Translations under genes and position numbers: made by a program
From: DAOUCP01 sp034432155
Lineage (GTDB): Bacteria; Chloroflexota; Anaerolineae; Epilineales; Epilineaceae
Direction of reading: 5' to 3'
Assembly: GCA_034432155.1 (NCBI GenBank)
Contig: DAOUCP010000016.1
Span: 1-64,000 of the forward strand
DNA: 64,000 bases
In this document: positions 17,554 through 25,436 of the stretch, one piece after another
Numbering within the stretch: the stretch's first letter is position 1
Layout: every line of letters starts with the position of its first letter
The notes under the pieces: generated by a model
What the model saw: the letters and a program-made list of their open reading frames with translations, nothing else
The model's database searches: none
What the model was told of the DNA's origin: nothing

Positions 17554-18141
17554 TCAGTCGCCAACGGAAGACTCCTTCGCCAACCACGCCGGGTCCAGCT
17601 CTGCCCATTGCTCCACGTACCGCCGCTGCTCCTCGGTCTCTGGGCTGCGGGGGTGCGCACGCCGCTTCGCCTCGCTCATCGAGGCATACAGCCGCTGCAC
17701 GCGAGCTAGTGCCGCAGGACCGTCCAAGCCGCCTCGCACCAGGTAGCAGCCGATCACCATGCCCGTCCGTCCCACTCCGCCCCAGCAATGGACATACACG
17801 CGGTGCCCCTCGGCCAGGGCGCCGGCAATCTCGTCCAGGATGGTGGCCATAGCCGTCGGCGATTCGGGAACCCGAAGATCGCGGATGGGATGGCGCCGAT
17901 GGACTACCTTCTCTTGCCCGGCGCTCTCCCCCTCGCCGTCGGCAGCGGATGGCAGCCAGCGGTCATACGACTCCAGCTCGCCCTCCTCCGTCAGATCCAC
18001 GAAGAAGGTCACGCCCGCGTCCAGGAACTGCTGCAACTTGGCCCGCGCCAGCTCCGGATCCAGCGACCCTGGGTACTCGCCCGCGAGCAGCCGACCTGGA
18101 TCCACCCAGTAGGTATTGGGGTGCGGTCGGCCATCGGGCAT
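17554..18141 (-). CDS. Dual-specificity/tyrosine protein phosphatase-like protein
   Basis: 195 residues from ATG 18141. The active-site loop HCWGGVGRTG (Cys119, Arg125) is the CX5R signature of cysteine phosphatases, and FFVDLTEEGELESYDRWLP holds the likely general-acid Asp region. It fits the small DSP/PTP class found in bacteria and acts on phospho-Tyr or other phosphoesters in the cytoplasm; no signal peptide is seen. A longer frame upstream (to 18840) is just the shadow of the divergent gene. The gene is 86 nt from the GT39 start and reads in the same direction, so the two might share a transcript. Confidence 0.88.
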   Translation of the reverse strand: MPDGRPHPNTYWVDPGRLLAGEYPGSLDPELARAKLQQFLDAGVTFFVDLTEEGELESYDRWLPSAADGEGESAGQEKVVHRRHPIRDLRVPESPTAMATILDEIAGALAEGHRVYVHCWGGVGRTGMVIGCYLVRGGLDGPAALARVQRLYASMSEAKRRAHPRSPETEEQRRYVEQWAELDPAWLAKESSVGD

Positions 18142-18271
18142 TTCACACGTTGGTTCCTGGTTCTCGTGGCTCACGGTACTTTCGACCTCGTGCCGATGAC
18201 GCGCCAAACGAAGGGCAACCAACCGCCTCGCGCGTTGGCGCCTGGACGACGACCAGAGTATAAGAGAACGC

Positions 18272-18313
18272 AGATCGATCCGCCACATCCGCAGACCGAT
18301 CTGTGACATCCGC
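18272..18313. repeat. Tandem 21-nt repeat in the divergent phosphatase promoter region
   Basis: Two adjacent 21-nt units (18272-18292 and 18293-18313) share AGA-CGATC-GCATCCGC-type sequence with 5 differences. They lie between two divergent genes, just upstream of a minus-strand TATACT (18257-18262), so the first unit spans the -35 region of the tyrosine phosphatase promoter. They could be an operator or a simple duplication. Confidence 0.7.
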
Positions 18314-18342
18314 TGCCGAACTATCGGTTTCGAGAGGGTCCC

Positions 18343-19428
18343 ATGAGCTGCCGAACGCTGAGCATCCTGCTTCTGGCCAGCACCACCCTGGCCGCCTGCC
18401 GCGGCGGGGGCGACCGCCCGGCACCGTCGAGCGACTTTCGCCCCGAGCGGCGAGCCGTCGCCACCCTGGGTCCAGAGCAATCGCCTACGCCGCTGGTGAT
18501 TCTGGTGACTCTGACGCCCGACCCGACGGCCGCGGCCATCGCCACCCAAGGCGCCCTGTTGGCGGCGACGCAGAGCGCCGCCACGGCTGCCGCGGAGAGC
18601 CGGACGGCGACGGTGCAGAGCCTCCCCAGCCCTGCGGACACGCGCACGGCTACCGCCGCCGCTGGTCAGCTCACCACCGCGACACCTGCGGCGCGCGGCA
18701 CTTCGGCCACCGCCACAGCACGGCGATCGGGAGGCGGCCCGGCTCAACCGACATCGGTCGGCGGCGGAACCGCCACCCTCGCGCGACCGCCGGCCCAGGG
18801 CACGCCGCCGTCCGTCACGCCGCCGCCGGCCGCCCCCCAAGGCGGACCGACCGAGGACACGAGCGCTCTGGCCGCCCTACGCGGCGGAGGCTTTGTGATC
18901 TACGTCCGCCACACGCGCACCGACTGGTCCCAGGACCCCAGGGAACGAGAGTGGGTGGGCGAGCTCTTGGAACGTCGCGACGACTCGCTCTTCGAGCAGT
19001 GCGAGCGACAGCGACTGCTCAGTGACGAGGGCCGCAACCAGGCACGGGCCATCGGCGACGCCTTCCGCCGCCTGGGGATCCCTGTCGGTCGGGTCCTCAC
19101 CAGCCCCTGGTGCCGCGTGCGCGACACGGCACAACTGGCCTTCGGGCGCGGCGAGGCCGTCGTCGATCGGCTGTGGGACTCGGGTTACCTCCCGGCTGAC
19201 GAGCGTGCGCGGTACCGCGATCGACTGCGCGCCCTCCTCAGCAGTCCGCCCGAAGGCGGCTCGAACACGGTGCTGGTCGGCCACATGCCCCAGCTCTACG
19301 ACGTGACGGGCGTCGCCCTGGAAGAGGGTGAGTCCTTGCTGGTCTGGCCCCAGGGTGACGGGTTCCGGGCGCTCAACCGTGTGCCGGCCGATGGTTGGGA
19401 TCAGTTGGCCCGCGTGCCGCTGCGCTAG
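18343..19428 (+). CDS. Histidine phosphatase (phosphoglycerate mutase-like) lipoprotein
   Basis: 361 residues. The N-terminus is a lipoprotein signal with lipobox LAAC (Cys19). Residues about 40-175 are a disordered Ala/Thr/Pro/Gly-rich spacer. The enzyme domain starts near residue 180: FVIYVRHTRTDW supplies the phospho-accepting His190 (family motif RHG, here RHT), LTSPWCRVRDTAQ the conserved Arg, and VLVGHMP the second His (314). The domain should face outward on a tether and hydrolyse phosphoesters; the substrate is not predictable. GAGAGGG precedes the ATG. It is divergent from a cysteine phosphatase, an unusual pairing. Confidence 0.88.
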   Translation: MSCRTLSILLLASTTLAACRGGGDRPAPSSDFRPERRAVATLGPEQSPTPLVILVTLTPDPTAAAIATQGALLAATQSAATAAAESRTATVQSLPSPADTRTATAAAGQLTTATPAARGTSATATARRSGGGPAQPTSVGGGTATLARPPAQGTPPSVTPPPAAPQGGPTEDTSALAALRGGGFVIYVRHTRTDWSQDPREREWVGELLERRDDSLFEQCERQRLLSDEGRNQARAIGDAFRRLGIPVGRVLTSPWCRVRDTAQLAFGRGEAVVDRLWDSGYLPADERARYRDRLRALLSSPPEGGSNTVLVGHMPQLYDVTGVALEEGESLLVWPQGDGFRALNRVPADGWDQLARVPLR

Positions 19429-19497
19429 CCAGGAGCTTGGCCACCAGCGCCCCTCGCCCGTTGGCGACGAAGATCGTGCCACCGAACAGCCGCGCGT

Positions 19498-19527
19498 TTG
19501 CGGCCGCGGGCGATGCTATGCCATAAT
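19498..19527 (+). promoter_or_regulatory. Sigma-70-type promoter for the rpsF-ssb-rpsR run
   Basis: TTGCGG (19498-19503), an 18-nt spacer and CATAAT (19522-19527). The start of transcription would be near 19534, leaving a leader of about 70 nt containing a GGAGTC/GACTCC hairpin before the rpsF ribosome-binding site. Confidence 0.55.
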
Positions 19528-19606
19528 TCGGCGCTCGTTCATCGCCCGATGAACCCTTTCCGCTCCAGGCGGAGTCCTGGGGCGACTCCATGGAAAGGCT
19601 TTCGGC

Positions 19607-19963
19607 ATGCCTGAATACGAAGCGGTGCTCGTCCTGAGCCCTCTGCTCGACGAGTCGTCGATCGGCCAGATCGTGAGCCACGTGACGGACCTCGTTCAGA
19701 AGGGTGGTGGCGAGGTCGTATCGGTCGGCCAGCTCGTCGACAAGCGGGGCAACGTTGCTCTGGCTCCGGAATCGTGGCGCACCCGCAAGTTGGCCTATCG
19801 TATCGGTGGGCATCGTGAGGGCTACTACGCGGTGGTCCGGTTCCGAGCCCCGACCCAGGTGCCCGGCGAGCTCGAGCACTGGCTGAACATCTCCGAGTCT
19901 GTGCTCCGCTACCTGGTCGTTCGGTTGGAGCATGCCGAACCGGCCGCCGAGGCGAAGGCCTAG
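19607..19963 (+). CDS. rpsF: 30S ribosomal protein bS6
   Basis: 118 residues with the bS6 fold: MPEYEAVLVLSPLLDESSIG, then GGEVVSVGQLVDKRGNVALA and RKLAYRIGGHREGYYAVVRF. In the 30S platform it pairs with bS18, whose gene lies 570 nt downstream. The order rpsF-ssb-rpsR is conserved in bacteria. GGAAAGG precedes the ATG. The leader hairpin could be a site for S6:S18 feedback, as known in other phyla, but the diagnostic CCG bulge was not verified. Confidence 0.96.
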   Translation: MPEYEAVLVLSPLLDESSIGQIVSHVTDLVQKGGGEVVSVGQLVDKRGNVALAPESWRTRKLAYRIGGHREGYYAVVRFRAPTQVPGELEHWLNISESVLRYLVVRLEHAEPAAEAKA

Positions 19964-20052
19964 CCCGACGGTAGGCGCTTTCCCAGGAGCAAGAGCTGCC
20001 GTGATGGCTTCGTGGCAAAGGGCACGTTGGCGAGCCGCGGCGTGAGTCAGCC

Positions 20053-20448
20053 ATGCTGCCGAGCGTGAATCGCGTGACCCTCGTTGGTGTCGTCGGTCGT
20101 GATCCCGAGATGCGCTTCACGACCTCCGGCGATGCCGTGGCTGCCTTCCGTCTGATGGTTGCCCGAACGTGGGGCCCGCCGCGACCGGGGCGCGGCGATC
20201 ACGTGGACTGGTTCAATATCATCGCTTGGCACCAGCTGGCGGAGATCTGCTGCCAACGGTTGCGCAAAGGCTACCCGGCATACGTCGAGGGCCGGCTGCA
20301 GCAACGCACCTGGACCGACGAGTCTGGAGCCACCCAGCAACGAATCGAGATCGTAGCCACCGAGATCGCGCCGCTCGGCGATCCGTCGTCCCGCCCCGCC
20401 CCTCGAACGGGGCGACGGCCACCAGGGATGGCCTCCGGCTCCGGCTAG
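20053..20448 (+). CDS. ssb: Single-stranded DNA-binding protein with a shortened tail
   Basis: 131 residues with a canonical OB fold: NRVTLVGVVGRDPEMRFTTS, VDWFNIIAWHQLAEICCQRL, KGYPAYVEGRLQQRTWTDES. SSB coats single-stranded DNA in replication and repair. The chain ends RRPPGMASGSG after only about 20 residues past the OB fold, with no acidic DDDIPF-like tip, which normally recruits partner proteins. Position between rpsF and rpsR matches the conserved operon. A second ssb with a normal tail may exist elsewhere. Confidence 0.95.
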   Translation: MLPSVNRVTLVGVVGRDPEMRFTTSGDAVAAFRLMVARTWGPPRPGRGDHVDWFNIIAWHQLAEICCQRLRKGYPAYVEGRLQQRTWTDESGATQQRIEIVATEIAPLGDPSSRPAPRTGRRPPGMASGSG

Positions 20449-20532
20449 GGCAGCCCCATGGGAGCACCGCCAAGCGGCGGCGACGGCGAGCCGCGAGCGG
20501 ATCCGTAACTTCCTGACGAAAACGAGGCGAAC

Positions 20533-20766
20533 ATGCAACGACAGTCCAAACGGACCTGCGGGCTTTGCCGCAGTGATGCAAGGTGGATCGACTACAAGAA
20601 CATCGAAGCGTTGGATGCCTTCGTCGATGAGGGGGGGCGGCTGCGCTCGCGGCGGCGCACCCACACCTGTGCCCGCCACCAGCGCATGGTGACCCAGGCC
20701 GTGAAGCGGGCGCGACACGTCGCCCTCCTGCCCTTCACCGCCGACCACGTTCGGCTGTTCGGCTAG
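20533..20766 (+). CDS. rpsR: 30S ribosomal protein bS18 (cysteine-bearing form)
   Basis: 77 residues: CGLCRSDARWIDYKNIEALD, then GRLRSRRRTHTCARHQRMVT and KRARHVALLPFTADH. It binds 16S rRNA next to bS6. The N-terminal CxxC plus a later Cys-x-x-His suggests the zinc-binding C+ form of bS18, so no C- paralogue is implied here. The gene closes the rpsF-ssb-rpsR run and is 11 nt from the following membrane protein gene, so they are likely co-transcribed. Confidence 0.96.
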   Translation: MQRQSKRTCGLCRSDARWIDYKNIEALDAFVDEGGRLRSRRRTHTCARHQRMVTQAVKRARHVALLPFTADHVRLFG

Positions 20767-20777
20767 GGAGAGGGCGC

Positions 20778-22616
20778 ATGGCACGCAAGAAGCGACGGCA
20801 GGAACGTGACATCCAGGCGGAGAATCGCAAGCACATCCTCCGGGAGCGCAAGGAGCGTCGCGAGCGTCAGGTTCTGCTGGCGGTGTTGGGGCCGGTGCTG
20901 GCAGTAGCCCTCGGCATTTTCGCTTACGGTGGCTTTCGGGAACTGTACTTGGAGCCTCATCGACCCGTTGCCCGCGCCGAAGGTCAGACGATCACCGTCG
21001 CCCAGTTCGGGCCGCGCCTGCAGTGGTACCGACGGCAGATGCTCAACAACCTTCAGAGCTTCATGCAGTTCGCGTCGACCAGCGACCCGTCCTTCCTAGT
21101 GAACTTGGCCGAGCAACAGCGCCAGGGCGCCGCCGAGGCGACGGTCGATCAGCTCATCGACGAAATCCTCATCCGTGTCGAGGCGGAAAGGCGGGGCATC
21201 GAGGTCACCGAGGCAGACGTCGACGAGCGCATCCGGAACGATCTGGCTACGCTGATCGCACCCCCCACCACGCAGCCAGCCGAGGAGGAGCTAACCATCA
21301 CCGGGACAGTCACCGCCGCGGCCCCAACGGCTGCCATCAGCGGGACGGTCACTGCCGGGACGCCGACAGCTGCTATCACCCACACGGCCACTGCGATCTC
21401 GACCCAGCGCATCGGTGAGGAGTTCCGGTTGACGTTGCAGCCGGTGCTCGACCAGGTCGGCCTGTCCGTGGCCGCCTATCGAAACATCGTGCGCCACGCC
21501 ATCTATCGTGAGCGGCTGGGCGAGAACATGGTGCCCGCGGTCCAGAAACAGATCGAGGCCGCCTACCTGCGCTTCACCAGCCAGGAGACGGCCCAGAAAG
21601 CAGCGGCCGCTCTGAAGGCCGGTGCGGCGTGGGATGCGGTGGTCGAGCAGTTTCGACAGCCTACCGCCACCCCGGAGAATCCGCCGGCGGCAGCCGCCAC
21701 CGTCGAGCCCGCGAGTACGCTCGCACCGACAACGGGGGATGCAGCCGACGCATCGGAGGCGACGGCTACGACTCGGATGACGGAGGCAGCAACCGACACA
21801 CCCGAAGCGACGGCTACGGCTCGGCTCGCCGAGAAGGTAGCTAACACGCCCAAAGCGACAACTACGGCGCGGCGGACGGCGATGACCTCGCCTCGCACCG
21901 CCGCCGCAAGGACAGCCGTGGCACCCAGGTCCGCGGCGCAAGCCACGGGCTCGCCCGAGGCCAAGGCTTCGCTGTCGCCGTCCGGCTCACGGGGGGCCAA
22001 CGCTTCGGCGCGGCCGTCCGGCTCGCCCGGCACCCAGGTTTCGCCCACGCCGGCCAGCTCGCCCACGCCGGCCCAATCGCCCACGCCCACGGCCACCCCC
22101 GAGCCGTACGCCAGCGATATCGGCGAGCGGTCATGGCTGACGCGCTTCGACATCCTCCAGCAATGGAGTCTGGACGATGCCGGCGTCGATGCGGTTATGG
22201 GCCTCGCCAAGATGAGCAGCGGTGGCCCCTACAAGGCAGCCGGCAACATGTGGTACGTGGTGTACGTGTTCGACAGCGCCGAGGAACGCGAGGTGCCCAA
22301 AGAGCGCCTGGACACCCTTCGAGACCAGGCGGTGAACGACTGGGTCAGCAAACGCAAGGAAGAGGTCAAGCCCGACAAGTTCACTCTGGAGGGCGTGATC
22401 CCCGAGGAGCCACCCTGGTTCGTGGACGCCTGGGAGCGATTGTTCCCCACCACCAAGCCAACGGCCACGGTGCAACTGGGGACGTTGGTGGTGCCCACCG
22501 GCATCGCGGTGACTGGGGCTGCACCCCAGAGCGCGCCGACCGGGGCAGCGGCAACCGTCGCTGCGCCCCAGATCGTGGCCACCGTCGTGGTTCCGGGCAC
22601 GCCGGCCGGGCCGTAG
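20778..22616 (+). CDS. Membrane-anchored SurA/parvulin-like foldase with inserted disordered linkers
   Basis: 612 residues. A very basic N-terminus is followed by one membrane helix (LLAVLGPVLAVALGIFAYGG, about 33-52). Residues 60-260 form a SurA_N-like helical chaperone module (VDQLIDEILIRVEAERRGIE, VTEADVDERI) carrying a Thr/Ala insert near 175-210. A parvulin-like segment starts at FTSQETAQKAAAALKAGAAW (about 265-285), is interrupted by about 145 residues of Thr/Ala/Ser/Pro-rich sequence (294-441), and resumes at IGERSWLTRFDI and GNMWYVVYVFDSAEEREVPK. It probably assists folding of exported proteins. Peptidyl-prolyl isomerase activity is uncertain because the domain is split and its catalytic residues cannot be assigned. 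Confidence 0.75.
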   Translation: MARKKRRQERDIQAENRKHILRERKERRERQVLLAVLGPVLAVALGIFAYGGFRELYLEPHRPVARAEGQTITVAQFGPRLQWYRRQMLNNLQSFMQFASTSDPSFLVNLAEQQRQGAAEATVDQLIDEILIRVEAERRGIEVTEADVDERIRNDLATLIAPPTTQPAEEELTITGTVTAAAPTAAISGTVTAGTPTAAITHTATAISTQRIGEEFRLTLQPVLDQVGLSVAAYRNIVRHAIYRERLGENMVPAVQKQIEAAYLRFTSQETAQKAAAALKAGAAWDAVVEQFRQPTATPENPPAAAATVEPASTLAPTTGDAADASEATATTRMTEAATDTPEATATARLAEKVANTPKATTTARRTAMTSPRTAAARTAVAPRSAAQATGSPEAKASLSPSGSRGANASARPSGSPGTQVSPTPASSPTPAQSPTPTATPEPYASDIGERSWLTRFDILQQWSLDDAGVDAVMGLAKMSSGGPYKAAGNMWYVVYVFDSAEEREVPKERLDTLRDQAVNDWVSKRKEEVKPDKFTLEGVIPEEPPWFVDAWERLFPTTKPTATVQLGTLVVPTGIAVTGAAPQSAPTGAAATVAAPQIVATVVVPGTPAGP

Positions 22617-22626
22617 CCGCGGCCGC

Positions 22627-22656
22627 TTGGCGACATACGGTACAGGGCGCTATCCT
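22627..22656 (+). promoter_or_regulatory. Putative promoter upstream of ftsH
   Basis: TTGGCG (22627-22632), an 18-nt spacer and TATCCT (22651-22656), about 95 nt before the ftsH ATG. It would allow ftsH to be expressed independently of the ribosomal-protein run. Confidence 0.4.
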
Positions 22657-22749
22657 TGGGATGCCGGCCTTGCGGTACGCGGCGGGCTTGCGTAGCGTCG
22701 ACGATGGACCCATCTTAGGCCGCGTTCCGTCGGGCCAAACCGAGGTCCC

Positions 22750-24585
22750 ATGTCACGACCAGCCTTCGTCCGCAGTGGGTTGGCCTACCTGCTCCTGGCC
22801 ACCATCCTTTTCGTTGCTCTGTCGCAACTTGCGCAACAACGGGACGAGCGCGAAACCGTCCCCTTGAGTGAGCTTGTCACGAGGGTCAATCAAGGCCAGG
22901 TGGAGTCCATCACCACCAAGCCCGACCAGCAGACGCTGATCGTCAAGCTCAAGAAGACCGATCGCCAGCTGGAGTCGCGCAAGGAGCGGGCGCGAGCCAC
23001 TTACAACGTGCTGCTGGACCTGGGGGCGGCAGAGAAGCAACTGGCTACGGTGCAGATCGAGACCGCCCAAGAGCGACCTTGGGCCAGATTTGCTGGCGTG
23101 GCCTTGCAGGTGGTGCCGGTTCTCATCTTCGGCGTCGTCATCCTGTTTCTGCTGCGCCAGGCCCAAGGCGGGACCAATCAGGCACTGTCCTTCGGGCGCA
23201 GCCGCGCCCGGATGATCAGCCCCGACACGCCAACGGTGACCTTCGCCGACGTCGCGGGCGTCGATGAAGCCAAGCAAGAGCTGGCCGAAGTCGTCGAGTT
23301 TCTGAGCCAGCCGGCCAAGTTTGCTGCCCTGGGTGCCCGGATCCCCAAGGGCGTGCTGATGGTTGGGCCGCCAGGGTGCGGCAAGACACTGATGGCCAAA
23401 GCAGTCGCCGGTGAGGCGGGGGTGCCCTTTTTCTCGATCTCCGGCTCCGAGTTCGTGGAGATGTTCGTCGGGGTGGGCGCCAGTCGCGTCCGCGATCTGT
23501 TCGATCAGGCCAAGAAGCACAGTCCCTGCATCGTTTTCATCGACGAGATCGATGCCGTCGGCCGGCAGCGAGGCACGGGCCTGGGCGGCAGCCACGACGA
23601 GCGTGAGCAGACCCTCAATCAGATCCTCGTCGAGATGGACGGCTTCAGCACCGACACCAACGTCATCGTCATCGCCGCTACCAATCGGCCCGACATCTTG
23701 GATCCGGCCCTGCTTCGACCCGGCCGCTTCGACCGCCGGGTGGTCATCGATCGCCCCGACAAGAAGGGGCGGCTGGAGATCCTGCAGATCCACGCTCGTG
23801 GCAAGCCGTTGGCCTCGGACGTCGATCTCGAAGTCATCGCCAAACAGACGCCGGGCTTCAGTGGTGCAGACCTGGAGAACCTGGTTAACGAGGCGGCGAT
23901 CTTGGCCGCACGGCGCAATGGCAAGGCCATTCACGTGGCGGACCTGCAGGAAGCCATCGAGAAGCTCATCGCCGGACCAGAAAGGCGGTCGCGGGTCATC
24001 AGCGCGGAAGACCGCAAGGTCATCGCCTACCACGAGGCCGGGCATGCGATGGTCATGCACGCTCTGCCCAACTGCGATCCCGTCCACAAGGTGACCATCG
24101 TCTCGCGGGGCATGGCCCTCGGCTATACCATGAATCTGCCGACCGAGGACCGGGCCATCTATCAGCAGTCCAAGTTCGAGGACGACCTGGCGGGCCTACT
24201 AGGCGGCCGCGTCGCCGAGGACTTGGTATTCGGAGACGTTACGACCGGCGCTTCCAACGACCTCGACCGAGCGACGAGCATGGCGCGCGACATGGTGATG
24301 CGCTACGGCATGAGCCGTCGGCTGGGCCCGGTGCAGTTCGGCGAGCGCGAGGAGATGGTGTTCCTGGGACGCGAGATCGGCGAGCACAAGAACTACTCCG
24401 AGGAAGTGGCCCAGCTCATCGACGAGGAGGTGCGCGCCATCATCACGGCGGCCTACGAACGCGCGCGCGGCGTGCTGATCCGGAACCTCGACGTCCTGCA
24501 CGCCCTGGCCAGCCGGCTCATCGAGGTCGAGACGATCGACCGCTCGGAGTTTGAGCGGCTCGTCGGCTCGTTGGCAGCCGCCTGA
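22750..24585 (+). CDS. ftsH: ATP-dependent zinc metalloprotease FtsH
   Basis: 611 residues. Two membrane helices (about 10-27 and VVPVLIFGVVILFLLRQA near 117-134) flank a short outer domain. The AAA module has Walker A GPPGCGKT (about 206-213; Cys in place of the usual Thr/Val), Walker B IVFIDEID and the second region of homology ATNRPDILDPALLRPGRFDR. The protease domain has zinc site HEAGHA near residue 428 and the downstream Asp in ASNDLDRATSMARDMV. The hexamer extracts and degrades membrane and some cytosolic proteins. Length and motifs are normal. GAGG lies 4 nt before the ATG. Confidence 0.97.
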   Translation: MSRPAFVRSGLAYLLLATILFVALSQLAQQRDERETVPLSELVTRVNQGQVESITTKPDQQTLIVKLKKTDRQLESRKERARATYNVLLDLGAAEKQLATVQIETAQERPWARFAGVALQVVPVLIFGVVILFLLRQAQGGTNQALSFGRSRARMISPDTPTVTFADVAGVDEAKQELAEVVEFLSQPAKFAALGARIPKGVLMVGPPGCGKTLMAKAVAGEAGVPFFSISGSEFVEMFVGVGASRVRDLFDQAKKHSPCIVFIDEIDAVGRQRGTGLGGSHDEREQTLNQILVEMDGFSTDTNVIVIAATNRPDILDPALLRPGRFDRRVVIDRPDKKGRLEILQIHARGKPLASDVDLEVIAKQTPGFSGADLENLVNEAAILAARRNGKAIHVADLQEAIEKLIAGPERRSRVISAEDRKVIAYHEAGHAMVMHALPNCDPVHKVTIVSRGMALGYTMNLPTEDRAIYQQSKFEDDLAGLLGGRVAEDLVFGDVTTGASNDLDRATSMARDMVMRYGMSRRLGPVQFGEREEMVFLGREIGEHKNYSEEVAQLIDEEVRAIITAAYERARGVLIRNLDVLHALASRLIEVETIDRSEFERLVGSLAAA

Positions 24586-24681
24586 GGCCAGACGGGCGCG
24601 AGATCGCGCGGTAGCGGCCGCCTCAGACCGGCTGGCTGGGAGACAGACCACCGCAGCCGCCTGAGACCAGACGGGCACGAG
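24574..24681. repeat. Three tandem copies (period about 40 nt) of the ftsH 3' end
   Basis: GCAGCCGCCTGAGGCCAGACGGGC-type sequence at 24574-24602 includes the ftsH stop codon; it recurs almost perfectly at 24653-24681 and in a weaker copy at 24614-24631. No protein continues into the copies. The rest of the 167-nt gap between the convergent genes holds nothing else. Confidence 0.8.
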
Positions 24682-24752
24682 GCGCTTCGTTGGCCGCTGC
24701 CCGAACACGCGATCAGGGCAAGGCATAGCACCGTCGTCTCCTATGGCCGGCC

Positions 24753-25436
24753 CTACCCTCTCGTAGGTCGGCGAATGACGAAGATGTACTGGTGGGTGAG
24801 GAAATCGTTGGCGTAGGGAACCCACCACAGCGGCCAGAGGGCCAGAGTGATGGCCCGGTTCAGCCGTGGACGGCGGTCGGTTTCGAAGAAGCGGAAGTTG
24901 CGGCGTACGACCTGCAGCCGGCCACCCGGGCACTCGGCCACGAACTCCCGCAGGTTGCCCCACATGATGACGGAGCGGTGCGTCGCATCGAAGATGCCTC
25001 GCCGATTGCGGGGCCAGCGCCGGCTCAAGAATACCCAGCCGAGGTGCCAGTGGCCGTAGTTGGGAACCGACACGACCATCTGACCGCCCGGCTCCAAATG
25101 GTCATACAGGATGCCCGTGACGGTTGGGAACCTGGTAGTGTGTTCCAGCACGTCGGCAGCCACGATGGTATCGAAGGTGAGGCCGCTGAGTGCTTCCTGG
25201 AGCGCCGGTAGGTCGTCCAGGTCGAGGCACCAGCCAGCCTCCAGGGTATCGCTCGCGGCGGCCAGGGCCTCCGGATTCACGTCGATGCCCCACACCTGAG
25301 CGTCGGGATACTGCTGGCGCAAGGATCGCGCGACCGCACCGCGGTTGCAGCCCACGTCCAGCACGCGCCGCGGTCGGCGGACGTACTGGAGCACGTCGGG
25401 GCGCGAGCCGTGGTAGGCAGGCGGGTCGTGAATCAC
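24753..25436 (-). CDS. Class I SAM-dependent methyltransferase
   Basis: 227 residues from a GTG at 25436 that overlaps the glycosidase stop by GTGA; a longer frame upstream is that gene's shadow. Motif I reads RRVLDVGCNRGAVARSL, the acidic end of strand 2 is VWGIDVNPEAL, and motif post-I reaches TIVAADVLEHTTRFP; this is the UbiE/Methyltransf_23-like class with small-molecule or glycan substrates. A C-terminal hydrophobic LALWPLWWVPYA may touch the membrane. As last gene of a subtilase-glycosidase operon its target may be a cell-surface glycan or lipid, but that is inference from place only. Confidence 0.85.
   Translation of the reverse strand: MIHDPPAYHGSRPDVLQYVRRPRRVLDVGCNRGAVARSLRQQYPDAQVWGIDVNPEALAAASDTLEAGWCLDLDDLPALQEALSGLTFDTIVAADVLEHTTRFPTVTGILYDHLEPGGQMVVSVPNYGHWHLGWVFLSRRWPRNRRGIFDATHRSVIMWGNLREFVAECPGGRLQVVRRNFRFFETDRRPRLNRAITLALWPLWWVPYANDFLTHQYIFVIRRPTRG

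Noticed and set aside
17554..18840. Longer 428-codon form of the cysteine phosphatase
   Set aside because: The extra N-terminal part is antisense to the histidine phosphatase gene; the short start at 18141 matches the family.
22753..24087. Minus-strand open frame of 444 codons opposite ftsH
   Set aside because: FtsH motifs are complete on the plus strand; this frame has none.
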